Of a DNA stretch of 32,705 nt, positions 1-7,330 are shown piece after piece. This DNA is from Desulfonatronum thioautotrophicum (lineage in GTDB: Bacteria > Desulfobacterota > Desulfovibrionia > Desulfovibrionales > Desulfonatronaceae). The DNA lies in the NCBI RefSeq assembly GCF_000934745.1, contig NZ_JYNO01000027.1:1-32705 (forward strand). Direction: 5' to 3'. The notes under the pieces were generated by a model. It ran no database searches, had not been told where the DNA came from, and was given only the letters and a program-made list of their open reading frames with translations. The position numbers and the translations under genes were made by a program. The number at the start of each line of letters is the position of its first letter. Position 1 is the first letter of the stretch.

Positions 1-263
1 GCATCTTGAGCATGACACAAAAAAGAATTGCCCATGACTGGATGCACTGCTATCAATATGCGCCCGTACTCATCGAAACCTTCGTGGAAACCCCAAGATT
101 CCCGGGAACCTGCTACAAAGCTGCAAACTGGACTTGGCTGGGAACTACAAAAGGTGTCGGCAGGCTTGGAAACTCCCACAAACCAACTCTCCCCCAGAAA
201 AACATTTGGGTTTATCCGCTCAAAAAAAGATTCCGGCAGATCCTTTGCTCAAATGTTCAGTAG
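1..263 (+). CDS. DUF4338 protein, C-terminal part (5' end outside window)
   Basis: The reading frame is open from the window edge to a TAG at 261-263. It shows conserved DUF4338 C-terminal features: YAPVLIETFVE, then RFPGTCYKAANW, then a G-T-T-K-G turn, then IWVYPLKKRFRQILC. DUF4338 is the domain of DruA in Druantia anti-phage systems, but the same domain is common as a passenger gene of insertion sequences. Here the gene ends 27 bases before a terminal inverted repeat that also begins the IS66-like element at the right edge of the window, so an IS passenger gene is far more likely than a defence system. No other Druantia gene is visible. The TTG at 6 and ATG at 12 are not real starts, because residues before them (I-L-S-M) fit the family alignment as remembered. 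The molecular function of IS-borne DUF4338 proteins is not established. Confidence 0.8.
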   Translation, partial: ILSMTQKRIAHDWMHCYQYAPVLIETFVETPRFPGTCYKAANWTWLGTTKGVGRLGNSHKPTLPQKNIWVYPLKKRFRQILCSNVQ

Positions 264-290
264 CCTCAAAGCATTGCCTACAGAAACTGC

Positions 291-311
291 CCGGAGTTAT
301 TGAGCAGTTAC
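291..311. repeat. Terminal inverted repeat, right end of IS66-like element
   Basis: This stretch, read in reverse complement, begins GTAACTGCTCAATAACTCC and matches the repeat at 32390-32410 with one mismatch in 21 bases. It lies 27 bases after the DUF4338 stop codon, where an IS end would be expected. If the element follows IS66 rules, 312-319 (GTGGAATT) is one copy of the 8-bp target duplication; the other copy would lie outside the window. Confidence 0.8.
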
Positions 312-639
312 GTGGAATTTCCCTAAAATTCTGGAATATAACATAATATCTATTCATGGACCCGCCGGAGGCATCCCCGTCCGTCGCCCACGGTTAACGT
401 GGGCACGGGAAAGCTGAGCCGAGCAAGGCATGGCGATAGCCATTCCCGAAGGGGGCAGACTTGCCGGGCTGGCGTTCGTGCCTTGATCGTGGGGGCAATA
501 TGGGGAGCATTCCACATGCTTTGATGAGCCCCGCCCTTTTCGGCCGCCCTTTCAGGGCTGGACTTCAGCCCCACAGGGGCGACATGTTATGCCCAGGGCA
601 ACGCCTTGGGACAACTCCTCTGTCTGGAGCGGGGCGATG
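312..639. other. Non-coding, palindrome-rich spacer
   Basis: No convincing gene is seen. The right half carries short palindromic modules such as GCCCCACAGGGGC (568-580) and GCCCAGGGCAACGCCTTGGG (591-610). These resemble the modules at 20935-20951 and 25311-25567 and probably belong to one interspersed repeat family. The left half (360-500) has CGCCCACG/CGTGGGCA-type pairing. Short ORFs here have no recognisable domain. Confidence 0.5.
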
Positions 640-900
640 CTACATGCCATGCGTCCGAAACAGGTGACAGACATCCTCATACAGCCAATCCACGGTGACC
701 CGTGCATCATAGACACCTAGAAAATTATCCGGATGGCTCTCACGCATTCGGATAAATTTTTTTGTATCCGCCCCCACAATCTGATGGTCCGTTTCGCTGA
801 ACAGGAATACAGCTTTTGCGTGGCGCGAATTCTGGATCTTTTGAGTACATGCGGATGCAACATCAACAATGTTACTGGAAGTATTGATTGGATGTGTCAT
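640..900 (-). CDS. Small hypothetical protein (86 aa)
   Basis: The ORF has a plausible soluble composition, with a hydrophobic strand followed by an acidic turn (AVFLFSETDHQIVGAD) and a conserved-looking C-terminus (FLGVYDARVTVDWLYEDV). No family is recognised. No strong ribosome binding site is visible; only a G-rich stretch (AAAGGGCCGGGGC) precedes the ATG. It stands alone between a repeat-rich spacer and a non-coding stretch. It could be a real small gene, the surviving end of a larger one, or a chance ORF. The codon choice is less GC-rich at third positions than in the large genes of this window, which would fit acquired or decaying DNA. Confidence 0.35.
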   Translation of the reverse strand: MTHPINTSSNIVDVASACTQKIQNSRHAKAVFLFSETDHQIVGADTKKFIRMRESHPDNFLGVYDARVTVDWLYEDVCHLFRTHGM

Positions 901-1252
901 GCCCCGGCCCTTTATTTGTGATGCGGTTGCAATGATTTCTCATTGAAGAACAAACCTTTTGAATGTCTGCCAATCAACTATTTTTCTTCGGACGCAAGGA
1001 AGCAACGTTTTCGCGTTGTATTGCATTGATCCTCCTTGAGGATGCCCGATACGCAATGTCCATACCGTTCAGTGCACAAATATTCGAGAATATTCCACAA
1101 TTGAAGCGCAATTCATGAGCCGAGCGCAAGAAGTGCTTTTTGCACTCGGCAGTGGTCTGTGACAGGTGGCTTGTGGCTTGTAAAAACAAGAGGTTGCCGA
1201 AATCCTGCGATGCGTTGGTTTTGGCCCCAGAGACTTTTTGCACTGACCTCAA
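901..1252. other. Intergenic stretch without recognised gene
   Basis: Nothing convincing is coded here. A small perfect palindrome-like site, AATATTC-GA-GAATATT, lies near 1078-1093, and the overall base composition is more AT-rich than the flanking genes. Short ORFs on both strands have no family resemblance. Confidence 0.4.
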
Positions 1253-1615
1253 TCATGTGCCTTCCGGCTTTGACAGGCTGCGCGGTTCAAATTCCTTGCG
1301 CCATCTTCGAACCCATTCCGAATCATCTTTTGTCAATCCGAGATCCTCCCCGCGAAGCATTCGTTCTTCGGCATTTCGTTTCTCCTTGGCCTCAACGGCA
1401 AGTTGCTGCAGCTTTGTCTGAAATTCCTGTTCCGTTTCCAGGGGAATCGTTTCCTGGGCATAGGCCTCGATGATCAACAGATGTTTGCGAACGCACATCT
1501 CGCTCTCGGTCTCGCAGGGACAGTCCTGATCCGTGAGATGATTCTGCAACAAAAGCATTTCTTTCAGAAGCTGTTCATACTGCCATTTCAGGATTGGTGT
1601 CATTTTTTCTGTCAC
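1253..1615 (-). CDS. Conserved small protein with CPC...C motif (paralogue A)
   Basis: This 120-residue hydrophilic, probably helical protein has the core ILKWQYEQLLKEMLL at residues 8-22, then DCPCETESEMCVRKHLLIIEAYAQETIPLE, then a charged stretch rich in Lys and Glu. Its Cys-X-Cys and following Cys, with a nearby His, could bind a metal, but this is a guess. The N-terminal ILKWQYEQLLKEMLL-NHL core and the centre are nearly identical to those of the gene at 3806-4231, on the other side of the catalase. The chosen start is GTG at 1615, preceded by GAGGT at normal spacing; the paralogue has the same GAGGT arrangement. An ATG four codons later is an alternative. The C-terminus carries one copy of a G-L-T-K-D-D-S-E-W-V-R-x-W-R unit. 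No function can be assigned. Confidence 0.75.
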   Translation of the reverse strand: MTEKMTPILKWQYEQLLKEMLLLQNHLTDQDCPCETESEMCVRKHLLIIEAYAQETIPLETEQEFQTKLQQLAVEAKEKRNAEERMLRGEDLGLTKDDSEWVRRWRKEFEPRSLSKPEGT

Positions 1616-1707
1616 GTCCGACCTCGTTTTTTTAAGTGATGATTGCCGAAAAATTGCGATTCTGGATGTTATGTGACAATTTTTTTCAAAACAATGGACA
1701 CATATGT

Positions 1708-1737
1708 CTTGAAAAGTGACATTACGTTGTTTTCAAG
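1708..1737. repeat. Inverted repeat CTTGAAAA / TTTTCAAG
   Basis: Eight-base perfect arms are separated by 14 bases, in the AT-rich gap between catalase and paralogue A. On the minus strand it lies about 90-120 bases upstream of the paralogue A start, so it may be an operator or part of the catalase transcription end. Confidence 0.4.
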
Positions 1738-1751
1738 AAAAGTTGAAAAAT

Positions 1752-1802
1752 CACTTGAAAAGCTGTTCACAAAATAGAAAATAGAAAACAGCTTTTCCAG
1801 TG
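1752..1802 (-). terminator. Long hairpin downstream of catalase
   Basis: The arms at 1752-1767 and 1787-1802 pair at 15 of 16 positions (CACTTGAAAAGCTGTT against AACAGCTTTTCCAGTG), around a 19-base AT-rich loop. It lies about 90 bases beyond the catalase stop codon on the minus strand, which fits transcription termination or 3' end protection. There is no clean T-run directly after the stem, so it may instead be a regulatory site for the downstream gene. Confidence 0.45.
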
Positions 1803-1894
1803 TGAAAAGTGCCAGTTGCAGTTTACAACCGTCCACTCAAGATTCAATTATCTGTGCAGGAATTGATTTCAAACTGCCAGCACGTCGGCCTTTT

Positions 1895-3343
1895 CTACTT
1901 CTTCACACCATTTTCAATCCGTTCACCAATCTCCTGATCAATATTGCGCCAGTATTCGAACGCACGTTGCAGAACGGGTTCGGAGACACCTTTTTTGAGG
2001 TGTCCGACAGCATTGGAGACCAGTCGTTCCCGCTGTGCATCATCCATGACCTTGCGGATCAGGGCGCGGGGCTGAACGTAGTCGTCGTCGTCCGCACGCG
2101 GGGTGTACGCTGCACGGATGAATTCCCCGCTGACACTCCAGCCCGCGATTTCCGGATAGCGTTGCGTATCTGCCTGGGGACCACCCTTTGAGTTCGGGGC
2201 GTAAACGGGATCGGTGACGTTATCGATGCGCATGACCCCGTCCTTGCTGTAGCTCTGTACCGAAACCTTGGGTCGATTGACCGGAATCTGCTTGTAGTTG
2301 ACGCCCAGGCGGGCGCGGTGGGCATCGGCGTAGGAAAAAAGCCTGGCAAGGAGCATTTTGTCCGGACTGACCCCGGTCCCCGGGACAAGACTGTTTGGCT
2401 CGAAGGCCGCCTGTTCAATCTCGGTATGAAAATCCGTGGGATTGCGGTTCAGCGTCAATCGGCCGACCTCATGCAGCGGGTAGTCGCCATGGGGCCAGAC
2501 CTTGGTCAGGTCGAATGGGTTGAACCGGTAGGTTTCCGCGTCCGCGAAGGGCATGATCTGCATCTTCAACGTCCAGGTCGGGTAATCCCCTCGCTTGATC
2601 GCCTCGAACAGGTCTCGACGATGATAGTCCGCATCGATTCCGGCGATGCGGTCGGCCTCTTCCTGGGTAAGAAAATCATTGCCCTGATCGGTTTTAAAAT
2701 GATACTTCACCCAGAAACGCTCGCCATCGGCGTTCACCCACATATAGGTGTGGCTCCCATAACCGTTCATGTTCCGCCATGTCTTCGGAATGCCGCGGTC
2801 ACTCATCAGCAACGTTACCTGATGCGCTGTTTCGGGCGACAGGGTCCAGAAGTCCCATTGCATGTCGTGATCGCGGAGACCATTGTCCGCACGTCGCTTT
2901 TGGGAGCGAATGAAGTGTTGAAACTTCATGGGGTCACGCACGAAAAAAATCGGGATGTTGTTCCCGACCAGATCGAAGTTGCCATCGCTGGTGTAAAACT
3001 TCAGGGCGAAACCACGCGGATCCCGCCAGGTGTCCGGACTGCCTCGCTCTCCGGCCACGGTGGAAAATCGGATCAGGACATCCGTCTTCGTTCCCGGCTG
3101 GAATACTGCGGCTTTTGTATACGCGCTGACATCCTGGGTCACCTCGAAGTGTCCGAAAGCTCCGGAACCCTTGGCATGCGGCTGGCGCTCGGGAATGCGC
3201 TCCCGGTTGAAGTTGGCCATCTGCTCGATGAGATAGTGGTCCTGCAGCAAAATGGGCCCATCCGCTCCAACTGTGAGTGAAAACTCGTCACTGCTGACAG
3301 GTATACCTGCATCATTCGTCGTTGGTTTTCGCTGATCGCTCAT
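1895..3343 (-). CDS. katA: Monofunctional haem catalase
   Basis: The product (482 aa) disproportionates hydrogen peroxide to water and oxygen in the cytoplasm. It has the normal length of a small-subunit catalase. The distal haem His is at 56 in [12 protein letters not shown], the Asn region is [13 protein letters not shown] (126-138), and the proximal haem-ligand motif [14 protein letters not shown] places Tyr at 338. These are the three hallmark sites and all are intact. A strong ribosome binding site, GGAAGGAGG, precedes the ATG, which fixes the start. The gene stands alone on its strand, with a long upstream region holding an inverted repeat (3379-3401), and it is flanked by two paralogous unknown genes. 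In an organism of presumed anaerobic lifestyle it would serve oxygen defence. The symbol is given by family; katA versus other names cannot be decided from sequence. Confidence 0.97.
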   Translation of the reverse strand: MSDQRKPTTNDAGIPVSSDEFSLTVGADGPILLQDHYLIEQMANFNRERIPERQPHAKGSGAFGHFEVTQDVSAYTKAAVFQPGTKTDVLIRFSTVAGERGSPDTWRDPRGFALKFYTSDGNFDLVGNNIPIFFVRDPMKFQHFIRSQKRRADNGLRDHDMQWDFWTLSPETAHQVTLLMSDRGIPKTWRNMNGYGSHTYMWVNADGERFWVKYHFKTDQGNDFLTQEEADRIAGIDADYHRRDLFEAIKRGDYPTWTLKMQIMPFADAETYRFNPFDLTKVWPHGDYPLHEVGRLTLNRNPTDFHTEIEQAAFEPNSLVPGTGVSPDKMLLARLFSYADAHRARLGVNYKQIPVNRPKVSVQSYSKDGVMRIDNVTDPVYAPNSKGGPQADTQRYPEIAGWSVSGEFIRAAYTPRADDDDYVQPRALIRKVMDDAQRERLVSNAVGHLKKGVSEPVLQRAFEYWRNIDQEIGERIENGVKK

Positions 3344-3378
3344 GCAATGCCTCCTTCCAATTTATGAGTTCCGGTCTA

Positions 3379-3401
3379 TAGAGCATCATTTTTTTGCTCT
3401 A
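3379..3401. promoter_or_regulatory. Inverted repeat upstream of catalase
   Basis: TAGAGC and GCTCTA are separated by 11 mostly A/T bases, 36-58 bases upstream of the catalase ATG. The size and place fit an operator for a peroxide- or redox-responsive regulator overlapping the promoter. The sequence is not a clear PerR (TTATAAT-type) or OxyR site, so the regulator is unknown. Confidence 0.4.
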
Positions 3402-3805
3402 CCTTCAGAAGCTCATTTTATGATATACCTCGATTCTGACATTTTCTAAACGGTTGTACCCATGTCCTCCAGCAATGACCCAATCAGCATGTTGCGAGCA
3501 AGGTTGTCGTTGTTGCTCCAAATATTTCGTTGCAGTATTCTTGCAACCTGTGTCATGCAATATGCGATACGGCAGTGATTTCAGGCAATGAGGAAAACCC
3601 CTTATTTTTTGATGCCGGATACTGTATAATTCAAAGAGAATTTGTATCAGGATTTCATCACGTTCTCTTATGGATGTACCTGGAGATGATCAACCGACAT
3701 TGAAGATTTTTACCCAATCCATGTCATTGACAAGAATAATCGACAGACATGGTTCCGTTTACAACGCTCCCTGGCCAACCATTCTGTCTGCTACGTGGGT
3801 GCCAT
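3402..3805. other. Intergenic stretch upstream of catalase
   Basis: No gene is recognised. The stretch is AT-rich in parts and holds a weak inverted pair AAGAGAA / TTCTCTT near 3633-3670. It separates the catalase promoter from the 3' end of paralogue B. The short ORFs lack family features. Confidence 0.4.
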
Positions 3806-4231
3806 TCATGATGTTTCTGAATCAGGAAGAGTGCGGGATTCGAATTTTTTGCGCCAGGCATGGGCCCATTCAGCATGGTTTTTCGCCAAGCCTTGATCTT
3901 CAATGATTTGATTGCGCCAGGCACGGACCCACTCCGAGTCATCTTCCTTCAGCCCTTGGTCCGTACCGCTCATTTTTTTTTCTTCAGCATTGCGTTTCAT
4001 CTTCGCTTCAACGGCAAGATGCTGCAGCTTTGCTTGCATGTCTTCATCCGTTTCCAAAGGAATCGTTTCCTTGGCATAGACCTCAATGATCAAAAGATGC
4101 TTGTGTATACACATTTCCCTCTCTGTTTCGCAGGAGGAATCCTGATTTTCGAGGTGGTTCTCCATCAGGAGCATTTCTTTCAAAAGCTGTTCATATTGCC
4201 ACTTCAAAATCGCTGTCGTAGCCTCTTTCAT
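3806..4231 (-). CDS. Conserved small protein with Cys motif (paralogue B)
   Basis: This 141-residue paralogue of the 1253-1615 product shares ILKWQYEQLLKEMLL, the DSSCETEREMCIHKHLLIIEVYAKETIPLE region and the charged helix that follows. It differs in the Cys motif: where paralogue A has C-P-C, this protein has S-S-C, so one Cys is missing. The C-terminus carries two tandem copies of the unit seen once in paralogue A: QGLKEDDSEWVRAWRNQ then QGLAKNHAEWAHAWRKK. This suggests an internal duplication of about 20-25 codons. The start is ATG at 4231, with GTGAGGT six bases upstream. Both copies are on the minus strand, like the catalase between them. The function is unknown; co-location with catalase could reflect a shared stress role or simply a local duplication. 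Confidence 0.75.
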   Translation of the reverse strand: MKEATTAILKWQYEQLLKEMLLMENHLENQDSSCETEREMCIHKHLLIIEVYAKETIPLETDEDMQAKLQHLAVEAKMKRNAEEKKMSGTDQGLKEDDSEWVRAWRNQIIEDQGLAKNHAEWAHAWRKKFESRTLPDSETS

Positions 4232-4261
4232 GGCCTACCTCACTTCGTGCTTCGGTTTAAG

Positions 4262-4485
4262 CAGGCTGTTGAAAAATCCCCGCTTGATGCGTTGCTGCAA
4301 AAAGATTGAACCCTCACGTATGACTCAATACGCTTCGCTCTTGATTCGACTGCCAGGACGAAAAACAGAAAATGTGGCTATGCCACAGCCCGCAGGAGTC
4401 GGACACGAGACGTGCCCGGCTGCAATATTTTTTGCGCCTTGCCTCGGGGTTTTTGAACAGCTGCAGAATCTGGCTTTTTCAACAC
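4262..4485. repeat. MITE-like inverted-repeat element (TGTTGAAAAA ends)
   Basis: The left end, GCTGTTGAAAAATCCCCG (4265-4282), is repeated in inverted form as CGGGGTTTTTGAACAGC (4445-4461). A second inverted copy of the outermost motif (GGCTTTTTCAACA) follows at 4472-4484. The interior has a small TGTGGC-TAT-GCCACA palindrome and no sensible coding frame. Ends of the type TGTTGAAAAA are familiar from repetitive non-coding elements of sulfate reducers and other proteobacteria. No clean target duplication was found, so the exact borders are uncertain. Confidence 0.55.
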
Positions 4486-4605
4486 TCTTCAGAAGAGTGA
4501 GCTGTCTCGGGATGAAAACAAAAATGATGCCACATTGTATTCAAAGGTATTTATTTAGAAATAAAGGAAATATTTTTTCAAACTGAGCCATGGAGCCCCA
4601 CAATC

Positions 4606-4797
4606 TTATGTGGCAAGAATGCTTTCTTGAGAAATGAGGGGGCGACACAGCAGGCGTTCCACCAGAAGGGACCGGTTGACGAGTTTTTGTGCTTGCCGGT
4701 TGTCAGCCTTGGTTTTGTGCGGGCGACCTGTCGCGGCGTCAATGACGGCATGTTGTGTTTGGCGGACGATATGCCTGAATACAGCCAGTCAGCGTGG
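4606..4797 (-). pseudogene. Possible decayed coding remnant
   Basis: Read on the minus strand, one frame gives a protein-like stretch without a start: VFRHIVRQTQHAVIDAATG, then RPHKTKADNRQAQKLVNRSL, then LVERLLCRPL, ending at a TAA at 4606-4608. An in-frame TGA lies just upstream, and a further short protein-like segment (LHLPELTSPLPR) precedes that stop. The composition (amphipathic, basic) looks like part of a real protein, but no family is recognised. It may be the tail of a degraded gene. Confidence 0.25.
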
Positions 4798-5175
4798 GAG
4801 CGGGGAAGTGAGTTCCGGGAGATGCAGGATTTGCGGTCAGTTCGAGCGCGAAACCTTGCCCCTTTTTGGAAGAGTTACGTATCAGGATCCAATTGCGATA
4901 TCGGTTGCGTGTGGTGTGATGAGTACCTTCTGCAGTTCTGTAACAGACAGCGCTCCGCGACGAGTCGCTGGTGATCAGTGATATCAATATGTTGAGGGAA
5001 GAGCAGAGCCGTTCATTACCGACAGGTTCTGCAAGAGAGCCTTCAGAGACTGTCTCAGCCTCGTCTCTGCGTAGTCTGCTTCAGCTGGATTACATAATGT
5101 TTTGCAGCGTGGCGGTCTTTCATTAAATAACGGCTGTGTTGTTGGGTTCTTACAGGCCTGGTGTAATGAACGTCG
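4798..5175. other. Intergenic stretch without recognised gene
   Basis: Several overlapping ORFs of 60-115 codons exist on both strands, but none has a recognisable domain, a good ribosome binding site or consistent codon use. The region lies just beyond the 3' end of pcm and may contain more of the remnant at 4606-4797. Confidence 0.4.
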
Positions 5176-5814
5176 TCACCATCCGTGGGCCCCGAGAAGT
5201 GGCACGAAGCGACATCCCCCCAATTTTTCCTTGCGGATCCCATCCCGGCTCCTGGTCACCTTGATCAGTTCCTGAAAAGTCTGCTCACCCACCGGAACAA
5301 CCATCCTGCCGCCATCTTTCAGCTGATTCAGAAGGGGAGGGGGAATTTCCGGCGATCCGGCAGTAACCAGAATCGCGTCAAAGGGCGCCTTCTCAGGCCA
5401 TCCCAGCGTGCCGTTGTAGAACTTGCTGGCCACGTTGTCGTAACCCAGCTCCGCAAGAATGGTTTGGGCCCGATGCAGCAGTGGTTCTACCTTTTCAATG
5501 GTGTAAACCTGATGGGCAATTTCCGCCAGGACGGCGGCCTGATAACCGCTGCCGGTTCCAATCTCCAGGACCGTGTCCGCAGGTTTCAGGTCAAGCGCCT
5601 CAGTCATCAAGGCCACGATATAGGGTTGGGAAATGGTCTGATGGTATCCGATAGGCAGCGGCTGATCTGTATACGCAAGATTTTCATCTCCCTTTTCCAC
5701 AAACCGGTGCCTGGGCACCGTTTTCATGGCCTGCAAGACCCTGGGCGCACTGATACCGCGGGGGATGAGCTGTTCCTCGACCATCTCGTGCCGGGCAAGA
5801 TCATGATCCGTCAT
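5176..5814 (-). CDS. pcm: Protein-L-isoaspartate O-methyltransferase
   Basis: The enzyme (212 aa) uses S-adenosylmethionine to methylate L-isoaspartyl residues in damaged proteins, which starts their repair in the cytoplasm. Family signatures are present in order: the N-terminal RHRFVE region (35-40), the substrate-side motif GYHQTISQPYIVALM (56-70) and SAM motif I, VLEIGTGSGYQ (82-92). Later come FDAILVTAGSPEIP and the C-terminal GGRMVVPVG. The length is normal. GAGGAA precedes the ATG by nine bases. In many proteobacteria pcm is next to surE or nlpD/rpoS; here it is not, and its upstream neighbour is a doubtful small ORF. Confidence 0.96.
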   Translation of the reverse strand: MTDHDLARHEMVEEQLIPRGISAPRVLQAMKTVPRHRFVEKGDENLAYTDQPLPIGYHQTISQPYIVALMTEALDLKPADTVLEIGTGSGYQAAVLAEIAHQVYTIEKVEPLLHRAQTILAELGYDNVASKFYNGTLGWPEKAPFDAILVTAGSPEIPPPLLNQLKDGGRMVVPVGEQTFQELIKVTRSRDGIRKEKLGGCRFVPLLGAHGW

Positions 5815-5824
5815 CTGCTGTTCC

Positions 5825-6067
5825 TCACTCTTTGTGGTGTGCTCGAATATTGGGTGCGGAGGCGGTGCGCTTCCCCAGGCGCATCAGGCAAACACGGCCT
5901 GGATGCTGGGTGAAGCCCTTGCGTTTTCGGGTAACATTCTTGGGATATGATTCCGGGTTGTTAAGAAATGGGAAGGAGGCGGGCTCCTGATCGTTCATGG
6001 TCTTCTTGGCAACGACCGGCCTTGTGCCAGTAAATAGTCCCGACGGATTATATCCAGGGTATGCCAT
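5825..6067 (-). CDS. Doubtful small ORF upstream of pcm (80 aa)
   Basis: This ORF ends ten bases before the pcm start on the same strand, so it could be the first gene of a pcm operon. It is basic and Pro-rich (LNNPESYPKNVTRKRKGF, then GRVCLMRLGKRTASAPN). It has no recognisable domain and no good ribosome binding site, and an internal Met at residue 24 could be the start. The ORF may be a chance frame in the pcm leader. Confidence 0.25.
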   Translation of the reverse strand: MAYPGYNPSGLFTGTRPVVAKKTMNDQEPASFPFLNNPESYPKNVTRKRKGFTQHPGRVCLMRLGKRTASAPNIRAHHKE

Positions 6068-6213
6068 TGTGCACTGAGGTTCTTTTCATGCATCTGCAAT
6101 ACCAGAGGGGGCTCGGATGAGGGCACTGGGGTCGGGTTGGCCGGCTATTTGCTGGCATGAGGTGAGCAGAGGCGCTGGGTTTGCCAGCCATCAATCAACT
6201 AGGAGGTCGTCGT

Positions 6214-6546
6214 ATGCGTTCATTCAGATCACTCATTTTGGTATTTGTGTTCCTGAGCCTGATTTGTTTCGGAGCCATGCTGTTTCCTTCGAAACCATCT
6301 GCGGAAGAGAGTCAGACACTCTCGTTGATCACGGCCACGCCTGAGGAGGGCTTTCAGGTAGCCATCGAGCTTGCCCGGAAAGGGGTGACGGAAACCCAGC
6401 CCGACAAGGAGATTCTGTTCATGCTTCGCGAGGTGTACTCCCGAGACCCCGACGCCCTGATCGCCGCGTCGCATGTCGTTGCCGTTCATTTTCAGACCGT
6501 TGCGGCGGCGAACAACTACTGGCGAAAACAGGACAGAGAAGATTGA
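6214..6546 (+). CDS. Small exported protein of unknown function
   Basis: The start is set at ATG 6214, because AGGAGG lies seven bases upstream; an upstream ATG-less extension of eleven codons has no such site. The 110-residue product opens with a typical signal sequence (MRSFRSLILVFVFLSLICF) followed by a cleavage-like region around PSAEE. The mature part is mostly helical, with ATPEEGFQVAIELARKGV and LMLREVYSRDPDALIAASHVV-like segments that could form two short helix-turn-helix repeats. No family is recognised. The single Cys in the signal region (LICFG) is not a good lipobox. It is likely periplasmic. It reads away from pcm, with about 400 bases between the two starts. Confidence 0.7.
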   Translation: MRSFRSLILVFVFLSLICFGAMLFPSKPSAEESQTLSLITATPEEGFQVAIELARKGVTETQPDKEILFMLREVYSRDPDALIAASHVVAVHFQTVAAANNYWRKQDRED

Positions 6547-6679
6547 GGGCGAGCATCAGCAGCGTTCGCTGTGAAATGCTGTTCAAACGGTTGTCCACGG
6601 GATGTCATCCTGGCTGAGAATGAATCTGGCCGGACGTGAACCTAGCCGGGCGTGAACCGCTTCTTTTGCAGTCGACTTT

Positions 6680-7264
6680 TCAGAGAAAACGAGAAACAAC
6701 CAATCCAGACGTGGCAACTGCGATTGCAAAAGCAAGCAATGCCAGCAATCCATCGCGAAAGACCAGCGCGAGGCCGAATACTGTCAGCGCCCCCCCCGCG
6801 CTTGAGGCGGAAAATGGGACCAGCTCCATTGCCGGCAAGCCCAGTGCGATCACGATGCAGGCCAGGGCGATGAAGTATGTTCCGGTTCGGTGCACGAGAA
6901 ACGTCAACCTCGGCCGCAGCCAGCCATCGATGGCTCGGGCATGGGGCCGAACAAAAACCAGAGCCCGTTTGAGTTTGTTGTGCGGCACGGAGCGCTGGAG
7001 TAGCCAGGATGGCAGCCAGAAATGGCTTCTGCCCAGCACCAGCTGAACAGCGCACAACAGCACGATCACCGCCATGGACGTGGCCGTTCCCGGAATGCCA
7101 CTCAGTGGAGAGACAAGGATCAGGCCCGCCAAAAGCAACAGAGGGCCGAACGATCGGCTCCCGACCGCCTCCAGAATCGTCTCCACGGAGACCCGCTCCA
7201 GGCTGCACGCGGCTGTATCGATTCGATCGAGAAGCTGCTCGAGATTCACGGGTTCCTGGTCCAT
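6680..7264 (-). CDS. ExoD-family integral membrane protein
   Basis: The 194-residue product matches the ExoD family (exopolysaccharide synthesis, ExoD). It has an N-terminal helix (LEQLLDRIDTA) and the signature GPLLLLAGLILVSPLSGIPGTAT at about residues 40-62. A second hydrophobic pair around IVLLCAVQLVLG and RSHFWLPSWL follows, and then two C-terminal membrane segments. ExoD was named from Rhizobium mutants altered in exopolysaccharide production and alkali tolerance; its biochemical role is unclear. The gene lies 66 bases beyond treZ on the same strand and could be co-transcribed. No clear ribosome binding site precedes the ATG. Confidence 0.88.
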   Translation of the reverse strand: MDQEPVNLEQLLDRIDTAACSLERVSVETILEAVGSRSFGPLLLLAGLILVSPLSGIPGTATSMAVIVLLCAVQLVLGRSHFWLPSWLLQRSVPHNKLKRALVFVRPHARAIDGWLRPRLTFLVHRTGTYFIALACIVIALGLPAMELVPFSASSAGGALTVFGLALVFRDGLLALLAFAIAVATSGLVVSRFL

Positions 7265-7330
7265 GCTGATTGGTGTGGTATACGTTGTTGCAACGACTGG
7301 TACTGTGTCGGTCCGACCCGACCGGGGCGC

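Noticed and set aside
1-263. Druantia anti-phage system
   Set aside because: Only a DUF4338 C-terminus is present, directly followed by an IS end; none of the other Druantia genes is seen.
2318-3280. 320-codon ORF on the plus strand
   Set aside because: It is antisense to the catalase, whose motifs and ribosome site are certain; the antisense product has no recognisable domain.
4627-4981. Two overlapping 115-codon ORFs on the plus strand
   Set aside because: There is no ribosome site, no domain, and the two frames are mutually exclusive; a minus-strand remnant explains part of the region better.
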